This document shows, piece by piece, positions 49,716 to 59,065 of a DNA stretch of 64,000 nucleotides (positions are counted from its first letter, which is position 1; every line of letters starts with the position of its first letter). Source of the stretch: CAVWCW01 sp963753615. Lineage in GTDB: Bacteria > Pseudomonadota > Gammaproteobacteria > Chromatiales > Chromatiaceae. Made by a program: the position numbers and the translations under genes. The stretch is taken from contig CAVWCW010000016.1 in assembly GCA_963753615.1 (NCBI GenBank), positions 1 through 64,000 of the forward strand. Reading direction: 5' to 3'. The notes below the pieces were generated by a model that was not told the origin of the DNA, did not search any database, and saw only the letters and a list, made by a program, of their open reading frames with translations.

Positions 49716-50558
49716 CTAGTCCTCCCGACTGATTCTTGTGCTCAGACCACGCTCCGGTCGCGAGAAACTGTGACAGACCGAGCAGTCCTTCCGCTTATCC
49801 CTGACATGGATGTCGTGCAGCTTGTAGAAGCCCTTGTCCTCCTTGGATCCATGGCACTGCCGGCACACCTGGCTTTCGGGGCCTTTCAGCCCATAGCCGA
49901 GTTCACCTTGAAGATCCATGCGAAGCGGACCGCCACTGTAGCTGGCGTGACAGGCACCGCATTCAAGCGCTTGGCTGGCAACTTCCACGCCATGGTTGAT
50001 GGTCTGGTAGGTGTGCACCTGGACCAGTTCGTAGGGGTCGCTTACGCTCATCCCATCGGTCTGCTCCAAGCCGCTTTCTACCGCCTCCGCAAAACTGCCG
50101 GTGCGGAAGAACTCGAAGGTCGATTGCGGCACCAGGGTATTGGTGTTCAAGTTGAGCGCCAGCTTGCTCAGGTGTTCCTTCATCGGATAGATCTTGGCGC
50201 CGCTGCTGGCAACATCGCCGTTCGACGTGCCCAACACATAGGCCTCGGACCCGTCCTCGAGGCGATTCGTCGGCACGTTGTCCATGACCGTCTCACCCAA
50301 GTAGTAGATCTCGCTCGTGCCGTCGAACCAGGTGTAGGTCGGGGTCAGGTCGCTCTGCTTAATCTCTTCCGGAAGCCAGCCGCCTCTGCCGTTACATGCC
50401 GCCGCGGAGAAGTGCGGGGTCTCCCAATCCCGGCTCACCTCGGTGGGCACACCCTTGGCGTAAGTCGGAGCCCATAGGCTGCTCCCGGGGGGAGACGCGG
50501 CGGGGAGACCAAGGGAAAGGAGCAGTGTGGAGGAAACAGAGCCTTTGCGCCTCGGCAA
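49716..50558 (-). pseudogene. Multiheme c-type cytochrome, 5'-truncated
   Basis: The C-terminal 240 residues look like a periplasmic multiheme cytochrome: three CxxCH haem sites (CGACH, CRQCH, CSVCH) near the end and a conserved preceding domain (TYTWFDGTSEIYYLGETV, FEFFRTGSFAEAV, HTYQTINHGVEVASQALECG). The first about 40 residues (MPRRKGSVSSTLLLSLGLPA...) are unlike a cytochrome start, have no CxxCH and no clear export signal, so the N-terminal part with further haems and the signal peptide is missing. Substrate unknown; such proteins carry electrons to sulfur or nitrogen compounds or metals. I call it a remnant. Confidence 0.7.
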
Positions 50559-50735
50559 TCAACGGCGCCCGCAATGACCCCAGGGGGTCCTCGTAATCAC
50601 ATGAGCAACCTGCAACGCTTTCTCGACCGGTGGGGCAACTACGCATGCTAGACGCTCACCCCCCGGCATCCGGGAGCAAATACGCGGCCTAGGAGTATAG
50701 TTGATGGTCTTCGGGAGCTAACAAGGAGAACCGCC

Positions 50736-51971
50736 GTGAGCAAGAAGCGTTCAACGATGATGATTTGCGCGGCGGTTTCCGCTTGCTTGGCCGGCCCTGG
50801 CGCGGTGCTGAGCGAGGACGACTCCATCGCAATCGGCGCCTCGGCGCCCAACACCGTAGAAGTTGTCGATTTTTCGTTCGTGTTTGTCGGCTGCAACCGG
50901 GTAGGCTGGCACCCTCATCACCATACGGCCAGCACCGCCAATGTTCCGCAACTCAAGCAAACCCTCAAAGACCTGGCCAATCTCCAACAGACCGCCGGGT
51001 TGCCTCAGGCACCTAGGTTTCTCTTCCTTCTGGGCGATCTGGTGCGAAACGAGCAGGACGACCATGGGCGAACGCTGCAGCGACAACTGAACGCCTGGCA
51101 GACGCTGTGGGAAAGTCTGCCGAGCACCGTCAACTCGAAAACCCAACCGGTACTGCTGCCGGGAAATCATGAACTGTTGGCTAGCATCAAAGATCCAGGG
51201 GGTGCCGGGCGCTTTTATGAAATACCCAGCCCGCCGACCTACGACGTCTGGCTGAACTGGCTCCGCAACAACGGCTATGACGGCATGGCGGGAAACGGGC
51301 CGACGCGGGCTACGGACCCCCGGGATGAATTGGCCGGGGACAGCAGCCGGATGACCTACTCCTTTTCGACCGATCTCGCGAATGGACAGAGCGCGCATTT
51401 TGTCCTGATCAACACCGACACCCTGTCAACGGCGAGGACGACCGAGGGGAGTTGCATTCAACACCCGACCTTCGATACCAAGCCCATGCCCGGCTGGATT
51501 CCCGCCCATTGGATCGACGCGGATTTGAAGCAAGCAAGTGCCGACCCCAAAACAGAAATGATCTTCGCCCTTGGGCACAAGCCGATCCAGCCTAACTTCG
51601 GCGGGGACAAGGACGGCCGCTCCAATATCCTCAATTGCCGCGATTACCCCCTCGCGGACCAACTCCTGGAGAGCTTCCAGGCCAACGATAAACTAGTTGG
51701 CTATCTAGCGTCGCACATCCACGAGTGGAGTCACTTGGATCTGGGCAGCGAAGCGTCGGGGCTGGTTCCGCAGATCGTCGCCGGAAATGGCGGCAGTCCA
51801 CTCGGCGGGGGCGACATCTTCGGGTTCACCCTGGTCAAGGTATTCACCAACGGTAAGGTCACCGCCACCAGCTACGGCCGGCCGGCACCTCAGCCTTATG
51901 ACAGCCGTCGAGCGGGCGGCCCCGCGACCCCGCGAGAAACGGTGGTCCTGCGGCCGGCCAACCGGTCGTAG
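50736..51971 (+). CDS. Secreted calcineurin-like metallophosphoesterase
   Basis: 411 residues. GTG start at 50736 with AAGGAGAA seven bases upstream. Signal peptide to about residue 26 (CAAVSACLAGPGAVLS). Metallophosphoesterase motifs in order: VFVGCNR (where D-x-H is usual, so the first motif is atypical), LLGDLVRNEQDDHG, LLPGNHELL, FALGHKPIQP and ASHIHEWSHLD, which together form the two-metal site. Substrate unknown; the closest families include purple-acid-phosphatase-like and phosphodiesterase-like secreted enzymes. It stands alone and is followed directly by a partial repeat copy. Confidence 0.85.
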   Translation: MSKKRSTMMICAAVSACLAGPGAVLSEDDSIAIGASAPNTVEVVDFSFVFVGCNRVGWHPHHHTASTANVPQLKQTLKDLANLQQTAGLPQAPRFLFLLGDLVRNEQDDHGRTLQRQLNAWQTLWESLPSTVNSKTQPVLLPGNHELLASIKDPGGAGRFYEIPSPPTYDVWLNWLRNNGYDGMAGNGPTRATDPRDELAGDSSRMTYSFSTDLANGQSAHFVLINTDTLSTARTTEGSCIQHPTFDTKPMPGWIPAHWIDADLKQASADPKTEMIFALGHKPIQPNFGGDKDGRSNILNCRDYPLADQLLESFQANDKLVGYLASHIHEWSHLDLGSEASGLVPQIVAGNGGSPLGGGDIFGFTLVKVFTNGKVTATSYGRPAPQPYDSRRAGGPATPRETVVLRPANRS

Positions 51972-51976
51972 CCCTA

Positions 51977-52025
51977 GCAAAAGCCGATTGATCGCATTTT
52001 TCTTGCGGGGCAAGGCGCCTCGCCG
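51977..52025. repeat. MITE-like repeat, copy 4 (left half only)
   Basis: About 49 bp matching the left half of copy 1: CTAGCAAAAGCCGATTG, ATCGCATTTTTC, TTGCGGGGCAAGGCGCC, TCGCC. The right half and right terminal repeat are missing. It begins 5 bases after the stop codon of the metallophosphoesterase gene. Confidence 0.5.
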
Positions 52026-52505
52026 AAGAAGTCCGGGCGGGCCCTGGCGCAAGCGAATCGGGGCATCGCCATGGGGACAATAGGGCACAGGCTCGAATTA
52101 TTTTTTAGCGGCACACGTTAAACGCTTCTCATATCATCATAAACAACTCGAGGCTGGTCCCTTTCTCTCACAAGTTACCGGTTAACAGGCGAGGCAAAAG
52201 GAAAGAGTTGACCGCACCTTCTCTCGACCCCACCTCATCTCGACCCCACCTCCTCTGACCCCAGCTCCTCCTGAAATACTTTCTCTTCTGATGTCGGTTA
52301 ATTATTCACAAAACCCAGGGGAAATTCTCCACAGAAATCCACCGGCCCTACGCGTAAACTGACCTCGAAAGCCCGGATTTGAGGGCGTCCGGAAAGCAAA
52401 GACTGACTCGATATCTGAGAAATCTGGGTATTGATCCACCCCCGGAAACTCTCATATTTGTAATGCCTTTTTAGCTCATATCTTTTCAAAGGCAGGAGGA
52501 TTGAA
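52026..52505. other. Non-coding AT-richer stretch with a short tandem repeat
   Basis: 480 bp without a supported gene. TCTCGACCCCACCTC occurs twice in tandem (52222-52236 and 52238-52252), with a third degenerate unit TCTGACCCCAGCTCC (52254-52268). The last 200 bp are AT-rich and end in GGCAGGAGGATTGAA, the ribosome binding site of the next gene. Confidence 0.6.
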
Positions 52506-53060
52506 ATGCACACCCATTTGACAACTTGGTCAGGTCAATTAGCGTTCACAGCCATTCTGTTCATGGCGCTCTTTCTCGTCACCCCTGCGTCTGGAGGTGA
52601 GTACAGCATGGTCCCCGTAGATTGGCCGACTCCCGTGGCGAAATTCAATGGCCCACGCTATGTATGGATGATTAATTATACTGAATATGAAAGTAATAAC
52701 GGTACCTTGGAGATACGGGCGTTCAATGGATCTTCGGCCGCAAGAATGCGCTATCAGTTCTTTGATGATGAGGGCGTCCTCGAAAGTGAAATGGGCACCG
52801 ATATTTACCCTGGACAGACCAAGATCTTGGCGGGCAATTCGGTGTTTATTTACAATACTGACGTCACTGTCGTGATCAGCAGTGACAGGCCTCTTACCAT
52901 CTCTTCGTTTTCAAGGTCAATATACCGGAAAGACAACCAAACGACTGGAATTGGCGAACGTAACGTCCCCGTGAATAGCTTCAGATGCCCCGACCCTGAT
53001 CAGGCGTGGGTGTGCAGCGCGCATAGAGTGGAGACGCCATGGTCAATCTTACTCTACTAA
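52506..53060 (+). CDS. Secreted protein of unknown function
   Basis: 184 residues, not recognised. Signal peptide (LAFTAILFMALFLVTPASGG, cleavage about residue 31), then a beta-rich domain (YVWMINYTEYESNNGTLEIR, TDVTVVISSDRPLTISSFSR) and two Cys near the C-terminus (FRCPDPDQAWVCSAH) that could form a disulfide. AGGAGG six bases before the ATG is a strong ribosome binding site. The gene is visibly AT-richer than the core genes, which suggests recent acquisition. Confidence 0.75.
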   Translation: MHTHLTTWSGQLAFTAILFMALFLVTPASGGEYSMVPVDWPTPVAKFNGPRYVWMINYTEYESNNGTLEIRAFNGSSAARMRYQFFDDEGVLESEMGTDIYPGQTKILAGNSVFIYNTDVTVVISSDRPLTISSFSRSIYRKDNQTTGIGERNVPVNSFRCPDPDQAWVCSAHRVETPWSILLY

Positions 53061-53147
53061 TCTCCGGATTCACGGTACCCTCCAGTTTGGCAGTCGCGGA
53101 TATAGCTGTTGAACTCGGGAGCGGAGAGCAGAGAGCAAATATCCTTA

Positions 53148-53296
53148 GGAAATGCTGATTTTATCCCGTTTCCCAAGCGGGGCAGGATGCCCCCCCATTT
53201 CTTGCCGCCCAACCGCCTGAAAATGAGCGCTTTCGGAAACCGCGTTTTCGAAAGCCGAGCTGAAAAAGGCCAGAGAGGGCTTTATTCAGCGTCTCC
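53148..53296. repeat. MITE-like repeat, copy 2 (full length)
   Basis: 149 bp bounded by GGAAATGCTGA (53148-53158) and TCAGCGTCTCC (53286-53296), inverted repeats matching at 9 of 11. The flanks are TTA on both sides (53145-53147 and 53297-53299), a possible target duplication. The interior shares GTTTCCC, GCGGGGCAGGATGCC, CCAACCGCCTGAAAATGA and TTTCGAAAGCCG with copy 1, but the central stem is degraded and it carries a small internal duplication of the GCTTTCGGAAACCG type. Confidence 0.85.
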
Positions 53297-53299
53297 TTA

Positions 53300-53570
53300 T
53301 AGAAAAATCGAATGTTTTGCCCGCCCAGCAGCAGTCACTCTGCCGAACTCATCAAGGAACGAAATTGCGGGCAATGCTCACATCCGGAGAAATTCCGCTC
53401 TTACCATCGTCTGAAGCATCAATATCCTGGCAGCTTCCGGTTTTCGACCAGAAGGCACCTTCCCGCCCAACGCCGAGACTCAGCAACATCTGGCCGCGCC
53501 GTTTCGAGAATCATAGCCTGAAACCCGGCTCTTTCGACTACTACATATCGATGGCTTGTCGCCAATGACG
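53300..53570. other. Non-coding stretch between repeat copy 2 and the katG terminator
   Basis: 271 bp with no supported gene or RNA (373 bp counted to the katG stop). Nothing recognisable was seen apart from the flanking repeat and terminator. Confidence 0.5.
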
Positions 53571-53599
53571 AAAAAGCCCCTCCTGGTCCGGAGGGGCTT
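53571..53599 (-). terminator. Rho-independent terminator of katG
   Basis: On the minus strand AAGCCCCTCC (53599-53590), six-base loop GGACCA, GGAGGGGCTT (53583-53574) followed by TTTTTCG. A 10-bp stem plus T-run about 70 bp after the katG stop. Confidence 0.85.
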
Positions 53600-53669
53600 G
53601 TCAGTTAAACGGCAGGTGCCCGGGTGCTGACATCCGGGTGCAATCACCCGGGACAGCATCCGTTCACTG

Positions 53670-55866
53670 TTAGAGGTCGAAGCGATCGTTGTTCATCACC
53701 TTTGTCCAGGCATTGACGAAATCGTCGACAAACTGGTTCTTACCGTCCTCAGAAGCATAGACTTCTGCAATTGCCCTGAGCTCCGAGTTTGAACCGAACA
53801 CCAGGTCGACAGAAGTTGCCGTCCATTTCAGGTCGCCGCTCTCGCGGTCACGGCCTTCATATACGCCTTCCGTCTCGGATGGCGCCCACTTGGTCGACAT
53901 GTCGAGCAGGTTGACGAAGAAGTCGTTGCTCAGCTGTCCGGGGTTGCCGGTGAACACGCCATACTGCGACTCGCCGGCATTCGCGCCCATCGCACGCATG
54001 CCGCCGACCAGCGCAGTCATCTCCGGCACCGTCAGGGTCAACAGGTCGGCTTTCTCGACCAGCATGTCAGTCGGAGAGCCGTAAGCATCGTCGCTGTAAT
54101 AGTTCCGGAAGGCATCTGCCTTCGGTTCCAGTACGCTGAACGATAGAGTGTCAGTCATCTCCTGTGTCGCATCGCCGCGACCCGGTGTGAACGGAACCGT
54201 GACACTGTAACCGGCATCCTTGGCGGCTTTCTCGATCGCTGCGGCACCGCCGAGGACGATCAGGTCAGCCATCGAGATATTGCTGCCGGAGTCCTTCTTG
54301 ACCTCCTCCAGAGTCTTCAGAACCTTGTCCAGTTCTTTCGGATCGTTGGCTGCCCAGTCTTTTTGCGGAGCCAGGCGCAGGCGTGCACCGTTGGCGCCCC
54401 CGCGCATGTCGGAACCGCGATAGGTGGAGGCCGATGCCCATGCCGCCTTGACCAGCTCAGGCAAAGCCAGTCCGGAATCCAGGATCCTAGCCTTCAGCTC
54501 GTCTGCTTCGCTGTCACTGATAGTGTGTTCAGCAGCCGGTACCGGGTCCTGCCAGATGAATACTTCATCGGGTACCTCGCTGCCGACATAGCGCGCACGC
54601 GGGCCGAGATCTCGATGCGTCAGTTTGAACCAGGCCCTGGCGAATGCCTTGTCGAATTCTTCTGGATCGTTCAAGAACCGCTCGGCGATCTTGCGGAAGC
54701 CGGGATCTTCCTTCAGCGTGAGATCTGTCGTCAGCATGACAGGGGGATTGAGCTTGCCTTCGACGTGGGCGTCCGGCACTGCCGTATGCGCCGATTTATC
54801 GGTGGGCACCCACACTGTTCCACCGCCGGGCGACTTCTGCTGTTCCCAGTCGAAGCCGAAGAGGTTGGCAAGGTACAGGATGGACCATGCCGTCGGTGTC
54901 TGGGTCCAGGCGCCTTCCAGGCCGCTGGTCATGGTGTCTTCGGCATTGCCCTTGCCGCACTTGTTGATCCAGCCAAGGCCTTGCTCCTCGATCGCCGCTG
55001 CAGCCGGCTCCGGTCCAACGCAATCCGCTTTTACAGCGCCGTGAACCTTGCCCAGTGTGTGTCCGCCGGCTATGAGGGCGACAATCTCTTCGTCGTTCAT
55101 CGCCATGCGGTAGAACGATTCGCGTATGTCCGTGGCGGCTGCAACCGGATCGAGATTGCCATTGGGTCCTTCCGGGTTCACGTAGATCAAGCCCATGTGA
55201 ACCGCAGCCAGCGGCTTCTCCAGATTGCCATCCTTGTCATAGCGCTTGTCGTTGCCCAGCATCTCGGATTCGGGGCCCCAGTAGACGAGGTCAGGCTCCC
55301 AGTCGTCGGCGCGCCCCCCCGCGAAGCCCAGGGTCTCGAATCCCATCGACTCGAGTGCGACGTTACCGGCCAGGATCATCAAATCAGCCCAGGACACATT
55401 ACGTCCGTATTTCTGTTTGACCGGCCACAGCAGACGGCGCGCCTTGTCGAGGTTCGCGTTATCGGGCCAGCTGTTCAGCGGATCGAAGCGTTGCTGACCG
55501 CCGTCGGCGCCGCCACGGCCATCATGTATTCGGTAGGTGCCTGCACTGTGCCAGGCCATCCTGATCATCAGGCCGCCATAATGTCCCCAGTCTGCCGGCC
55601 ACCAGTCCTGAGACGTTGTCAGTGCCTTCACGATGTCCGCTTTCAGTTCCTTGAGGTCGACACTCGCAAAAGCCTTGGCGTAGTCGAAGTCATCGCCGTA
55701 CGGATTGGAATTCCTATCGTGGTCACGGAGCGGGCCGAGGTCCACTTGTTCCGGCCACCAGAAACTGTTCGGCTTGGCCTTGCCGCTGAACATGTTCTCC
55801 GCTTGTGCTGACGGCGCTGTCGCGATAACGATGGCGGCAATTGAATGGTAACATCCTAATCAACAT
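53670..55866 (-). CDS. katG: Catalase-peroxidase KatG, probably periplasmic, shift in the signal peptide
   Basis: Bifunctional haem enzyme that destroys hydrogen peroxide. The long frame from MFSGKAKPNSFWWPEQVDLG (55793) has the distal site IRMAWHSAGTYRIHDGRGGA, the Tyr and Met of the Met-Tyr-Trp adduct (GLIYVNPEGPNG; YRMAMNDEE), proximal His in ALIAGGHTLGKVHGA, and the second, non-haem domain. Upstream in frame the DNA reads IAAIVIATAPSAQAEN without a start. ATG 55866 (MLIRMLPF, with GAGGA upstream) joins it if one base near 55840 is removed, giving a good signal peptide and 731 residues. A terminator follows. Confidence 0.93.
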
Positions 55867-55933
55867 AGTTTTGTCCTCAATACTTGGCTTGCCTGACGAA
55901 CAATCGTTGAGCAGATCTATCGAACTGCTAGTG

Positions 55934-55962
55934 ATAAGCTTAGACTAACGTCGGGAAGTCAA
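55934..55962 (-). promoter_or_regulatory. Candidate promoter of katG
   Basis: Minus-strand TTGACT (55962-55957), 17-base spacer, GCTTAT (55939-55934), about 68 bp upstream of the ATG at 55866. The -35 is good, the -10 weak. I could not assign an OxyR site. Confidence 0.4.
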
Positions 55963-56001
55963 TAAGTTGATTTTGTCTATGAGCGTGATTGAACTTGCCT
56001 A

Positions 56002-56343
56002 TTGAAAAGCAACGGTAGCCGAACGAGCACCGTCCCGCCTGAGCGCTGGCCGTTAGGCAGCGCTGGCGACGTTCCCATCATCGGCGATTGGAATGCCGAC
56101 GGGCAAGGCGACACCGGTGTGTGCCACCCGAGTGAGGGTCATTTCTACCGCGGTTCCGACGGTAGCAGGAACTGGGGGCCGGAGAACCTCATGACCGAGC
56201 CGCTCGCCACTGAGACCGATGTGCCGGTGTCGGGCGACTGGAACGCCGACGGCAAGGACGAGCTCGGTGCGCAGGTATTGAGGAATAGGCCACGGTTTCC
56301 CCGACCGTCGTATCGCAAGTGCCCTTGCACGCTGAGGCCGTAA
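56002..56343 (+). pseudogene. FG-GAP/VCBS repeat protein relic
   Basis: The frame holds two copies of the integrin-type calcium-binding repeat GDVPIIGDWNADGQGDTGVC and TDVPVSGDWNADGKDELGAQ, about 45 residues apart. Such repeats form beta-propeller surface proteins that normally have many units plus a signal peptide. Here only two remain, with a TTG start, no signal and an unrelated tail, so this is a fragment of a larger lost gene. It is divergent from katG. Confidence 0.6.
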
Positions 56344-56640
56344 AATGACTACCCTAAAGGTCTGCTTCCGAATCCAGCTCAGGACCAATGCAGGAGTGGC
56401 GGCCGGTTTCGTGGCTCGATCGCCCCTCGGTCCTAGCAGCCAGGTGTCCGATTTGCGCTGGTCCAGTCACCCAATGGCCCTACCGCCGGTGAGCGCATTC
56501 AGCGAACACCCGCCCCACGCAACGTTTAAATCCTGAAACAATTCAATCCTGGCCTACTTTTTCGCCTCGTTTTCTACGATGACCGCGTAACCTGCCCGGC
56601 ATGTACGATTCCGGGCCAGCGAGCGAAAATCCGCAGTTAT
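56344..56640. other. Non-coding stretch between the FG-GAP relic and the TAXI gene
   Basis: 297 bp without a supported gene. GCCCGG and CCGGGC (56597-56619 region) could form a short hairpin downstream of the minus-strand TAXI gene, but no T-run follows. Confidence 0.4.
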
Positions 56641-58077
56641 TTATTGCCCCTGGTCTGGGTTCAGCCGCTCTCGAAGATCACGCAGGGCGTCCAATGTGGC
56701 GGTCATGATGATTTCCTGGTCGCGGTAGCCCATTTCCTCGCCCACGGGAGAGAAGACCGACAGCGATTGATTTCGGCACTTGATCATATGGCGTTTGTAG
56801 GCTTGGATCAGCCCATCCAGCTTCTGGGTATCGATGCGGCGTCCGGTCTTCTGGGGATCGAAATGTCGGATTTCTTCATTGCTGACCCGGTCGCCGAACA
56901 GAATGGCGATATCGTTCTCCAAGGCGACACGGTTCAGGTCGATTAGGGCGAGACGCTGGTTGTTCAAAAAACCGGCAAGATTAAAGAACAGACTGACCGC
57001 CATGATGGTGTAGATCCAGTTGCTTGGCGGCATGATGTCGACCAGCCAGGGGAGATACTCGTCGGCGATTTCCGCACCCTGGTTCTCGTAGAAGCCGCGT
57101 GCGGATTCTGAAAGCACCAGGCCGGGCGGCGTCTTCGTGGCCCTGTTGCGTTCTATGAAATTAGGATTGGCGCGTTCGAGCAGAGTCATGATCGCGATGA
57201 TGTCGGAATGGCTCGCACAGCCGTTGCTGAGCAGCAAGGTATCCAGGCGCAGCACCGGTTTGGCCGCAGGGGGTAGTATTCGGACCGGGTCGAACTGTCC
57301 TGCAGCCAGGTGGCCGGAATGAAGGAAGGGGAAACGTCGGGACAAGGCCTCGCTATGCTCGAGGCCGACGATCTCCAGCCCCTTGTCTCGCACGGCCCGG
57401 CTCATCAGGTCAGCATCCTCGTCCATGACGAAGAATGCATGATCCAGTTCTCCGGTTGACGCCATTTCCACCTGTTGCTGCAACGGGTGGTGTTCCAGGG
57501 TGACATCCAGAGCGGCCAAATCCAGGCTCTTGAACAGACGCTCGGCAAGAAAGGCGCTGCCGCTGCGTTGCGGTCCTACACCAATTCTGCGTCCCCGCAG
57601 ATCCGCCAGCCGGAGAACCTTGTCGCCGTTGCGGCCCAACAACAGAAGCGCTTCCGGCCGGCCGACACGCCCGATCATTTCCAGTCCCTGGTAGCTGTCG
57701 CGGTCGAAGCCGTCCTGCACCAGCCCCAACTGCACCTCGCAGGTTTCCCTCGCGGACAGCAACCGTTCCAGATTCTCGAGCGAACCCCGCGATGTGACAT
57801 TCCCGATTCGGGCGGCCTCTTCGGCGGCCGTGCGGGCCAGACCCTCAACCAGGGAATGGTATTGGCCCTCCGGGGAACCGGAAAGAATTTGTACGTATAC
57901 ATAAGAGAGATCCGGAACCAGATCGAGGTTGCGGAAGAACAACGCCCCGAGACCGATGGCGATGGAGACTACGGAGGCGCGCAGAGCGAATCTGCTCCAC
58001 AGAACGTGCTTGTGCCGGGAGACGACATCTGCAGTATTTTCCACGCGCACTGGCTTTCGCTTGAATGATCTGGACAT
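56641..58077 (-). CDS. TAXI-type TRAP solute-binding protein with C-terminal membrane segment
   Basis: 478 residues. An N-terminal membrane helix (FALRASVVSIAIGLGALFF, about 30-50) is followed by a TAXI/TRAP periplasmic binding domain (SGSPEGQYHSLVEGLARTAA, RGRRIGVGPQRSGSAFLAER, LDHAFFVMDEDADLMSRAV, about 75-340), a second helix near 370-390 (WIYTIMAVSLFFNLAGFL) and a helical cytosolic tail of about 90 residues. Most TAXI proteins are free or lipid-anchored and lack this second half. No TRAP permease genes are near, so it may be a sensor rather than a transporter; that is inference. Confidence 0.8.
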   Translation of the reverse strand: MSRSFKRKPVRVENTADVVSRHKHVLWSRFALRASVVSIAIGLGALFFRNLDLVPDLSYVYVQILSGSPEGQYHSLVEGLARTAAEEAARIGNVTSRGSLENLERLLSARETCEVQLGLVQDGFDRDSYQGLEMIGRVGRPEALLLLGRNGDKVLRLADLRGRRIGVGPQRSGSAFLAERLFKSLDLAALDVTLEHHPLQQQVEMASTGELDHAFFVMDEDADLMSRAVRDKGLEIVGLEHSEALSRRFPFLHSGHLAAGQFDPVRILPPAAKPVLRLDTLLLSNGCASHSDIIAIMTLLERANPNFIERNRATKTPPGLVLSESARGFYENQGAEIADEYLPWLVDIMPPSNWIYTIMAVSLFFNLAGFLNNQRLALIDLNRVALENDIAILFGDRVSNEEIRHFDPQKTGRRIDTQKLDGLIQAYKRHMIKCRNQSLSVFSPVGEEMGYRDQEIIMTATLDALRDLRERLNPDQGQ

Positions 58078-58179
58078 GCTTCAGATTAAACAGCAATATC
58101 CGGCAGCATGATAGGTCGGCGCCCGGCCGATGGCCGAGATCGCGGTGTTGCTGGTGGGCGGGGTGTTTCCCGAGCAGTG

Positions 58180-59063
58180 GGTACACCAGTGGGTGATGAG
58201 CGTCCTGAGCGAGAAATCTTAAAAAGGGCGGCCGCCTTCTTCGCGAAAGAGTCGAGCTGAGATATCAGTTCGTTGCCCACCAGAAGAAGGCGTATTCGGT
58301 GAGGTTGCTTTGCGGATTGATGGGCGTGAGCCGCAGCGGGGTCTATGACCGGGTGCGGCGTCAAGGTCAGGTCCGGATCCGCTGCGCGAGGGCTGATGCG
58401 CGAGGCTGGCGTGTGGGTGCCGTATCGGCGCCGGTACCGGGTCACCACCAACAGCAACCACCGCCAGCCGGTGTTTGAGAATCGTCTGGAGCGGGACTTT
58501 GCCCCGAGTGCCGCCAACCAGGTCTGGGCCGGCGACATCAGCTACGTTTGGACCCACGAGGGTTGGCTGTACCTGGCGGTGGTGATCGATCTGCACTCGC
58601 GCAAGGTGGTCGGCTGGTCGATGGGCAAGCGCCTGACCAGCAGCCTGGCCTGCGATGCGCTGCAGATGGCGCTGTGGCGGCGCAAGCCGCCAAAGGGTCA
58701 GTTGATCCATCAATCTGACCGCGGCGTGCAGTACGCCAGCCGGGCCTTCCGCGGGGTGCTCAAGGCCCACGGGATCGAGGGTAGTATGGGCCGAAAGGGC
58801 GACTGCTGGGAGCGCGAAGCCTGCCCTCCGGGATATAACGCGGTGGTTGAGAGCTTCTTCGGATCATTGAAGTCGCAACGGGTTCATTGGAGGAACTTCC
58901 AAAGCCGAGAACGGGCCCGGGCTGACAACGTCGAGTACATCGGCATGTTCTACAATAGCCGGCGGCGCCATCCCTATCTGGGTTACCAAAGCCCAGACGA
59001 GTTTGAAAGAAACGGCCAGCTGGCCGATGCGGCTTAACTAGGGTGCCCGCTACGACTTGACCA
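58180..59063 (+). mobile_element. IS3-family insertion sequence remnant
   Basis: The end of orfA (REILKRAAAFFAKES at about 58212-58257) is followed by orfB pieces: LRYQFVAHQKKAYSVRLLCG (about 58256), then after an internal deletion a long frame from about 58393 with REAGVWVPYRRRYRVTTNSN and the catalytic DDE residues in VWAGDISYVW, IHQSDRGVQYAS and NAVVESFFGSLKSQ, ending at 59037. The usual GDCWDNAVVESF is interrupted by about eight extra residues (EREACPPGY). The right end probably is the CA at 59062-59063; the left end and most of orfA are missing. The element is dead and cuts the nrtA-like gene. Confidence 0.85.
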
Positions 59064-59065
59064 CG

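Noticed and set aside
54363..55811. A 482-codon plus-strand frame opposite katG
   Set aside because: Antisense shadow of a certain gene with no family similarity.
58110..58200. A short frame (FPEQWVHQWVMSVLSE) recalling IS91-type transposases
   Set aside because: Only about 20 residues and weak similarity; not enough to claim a second insertion sequence.
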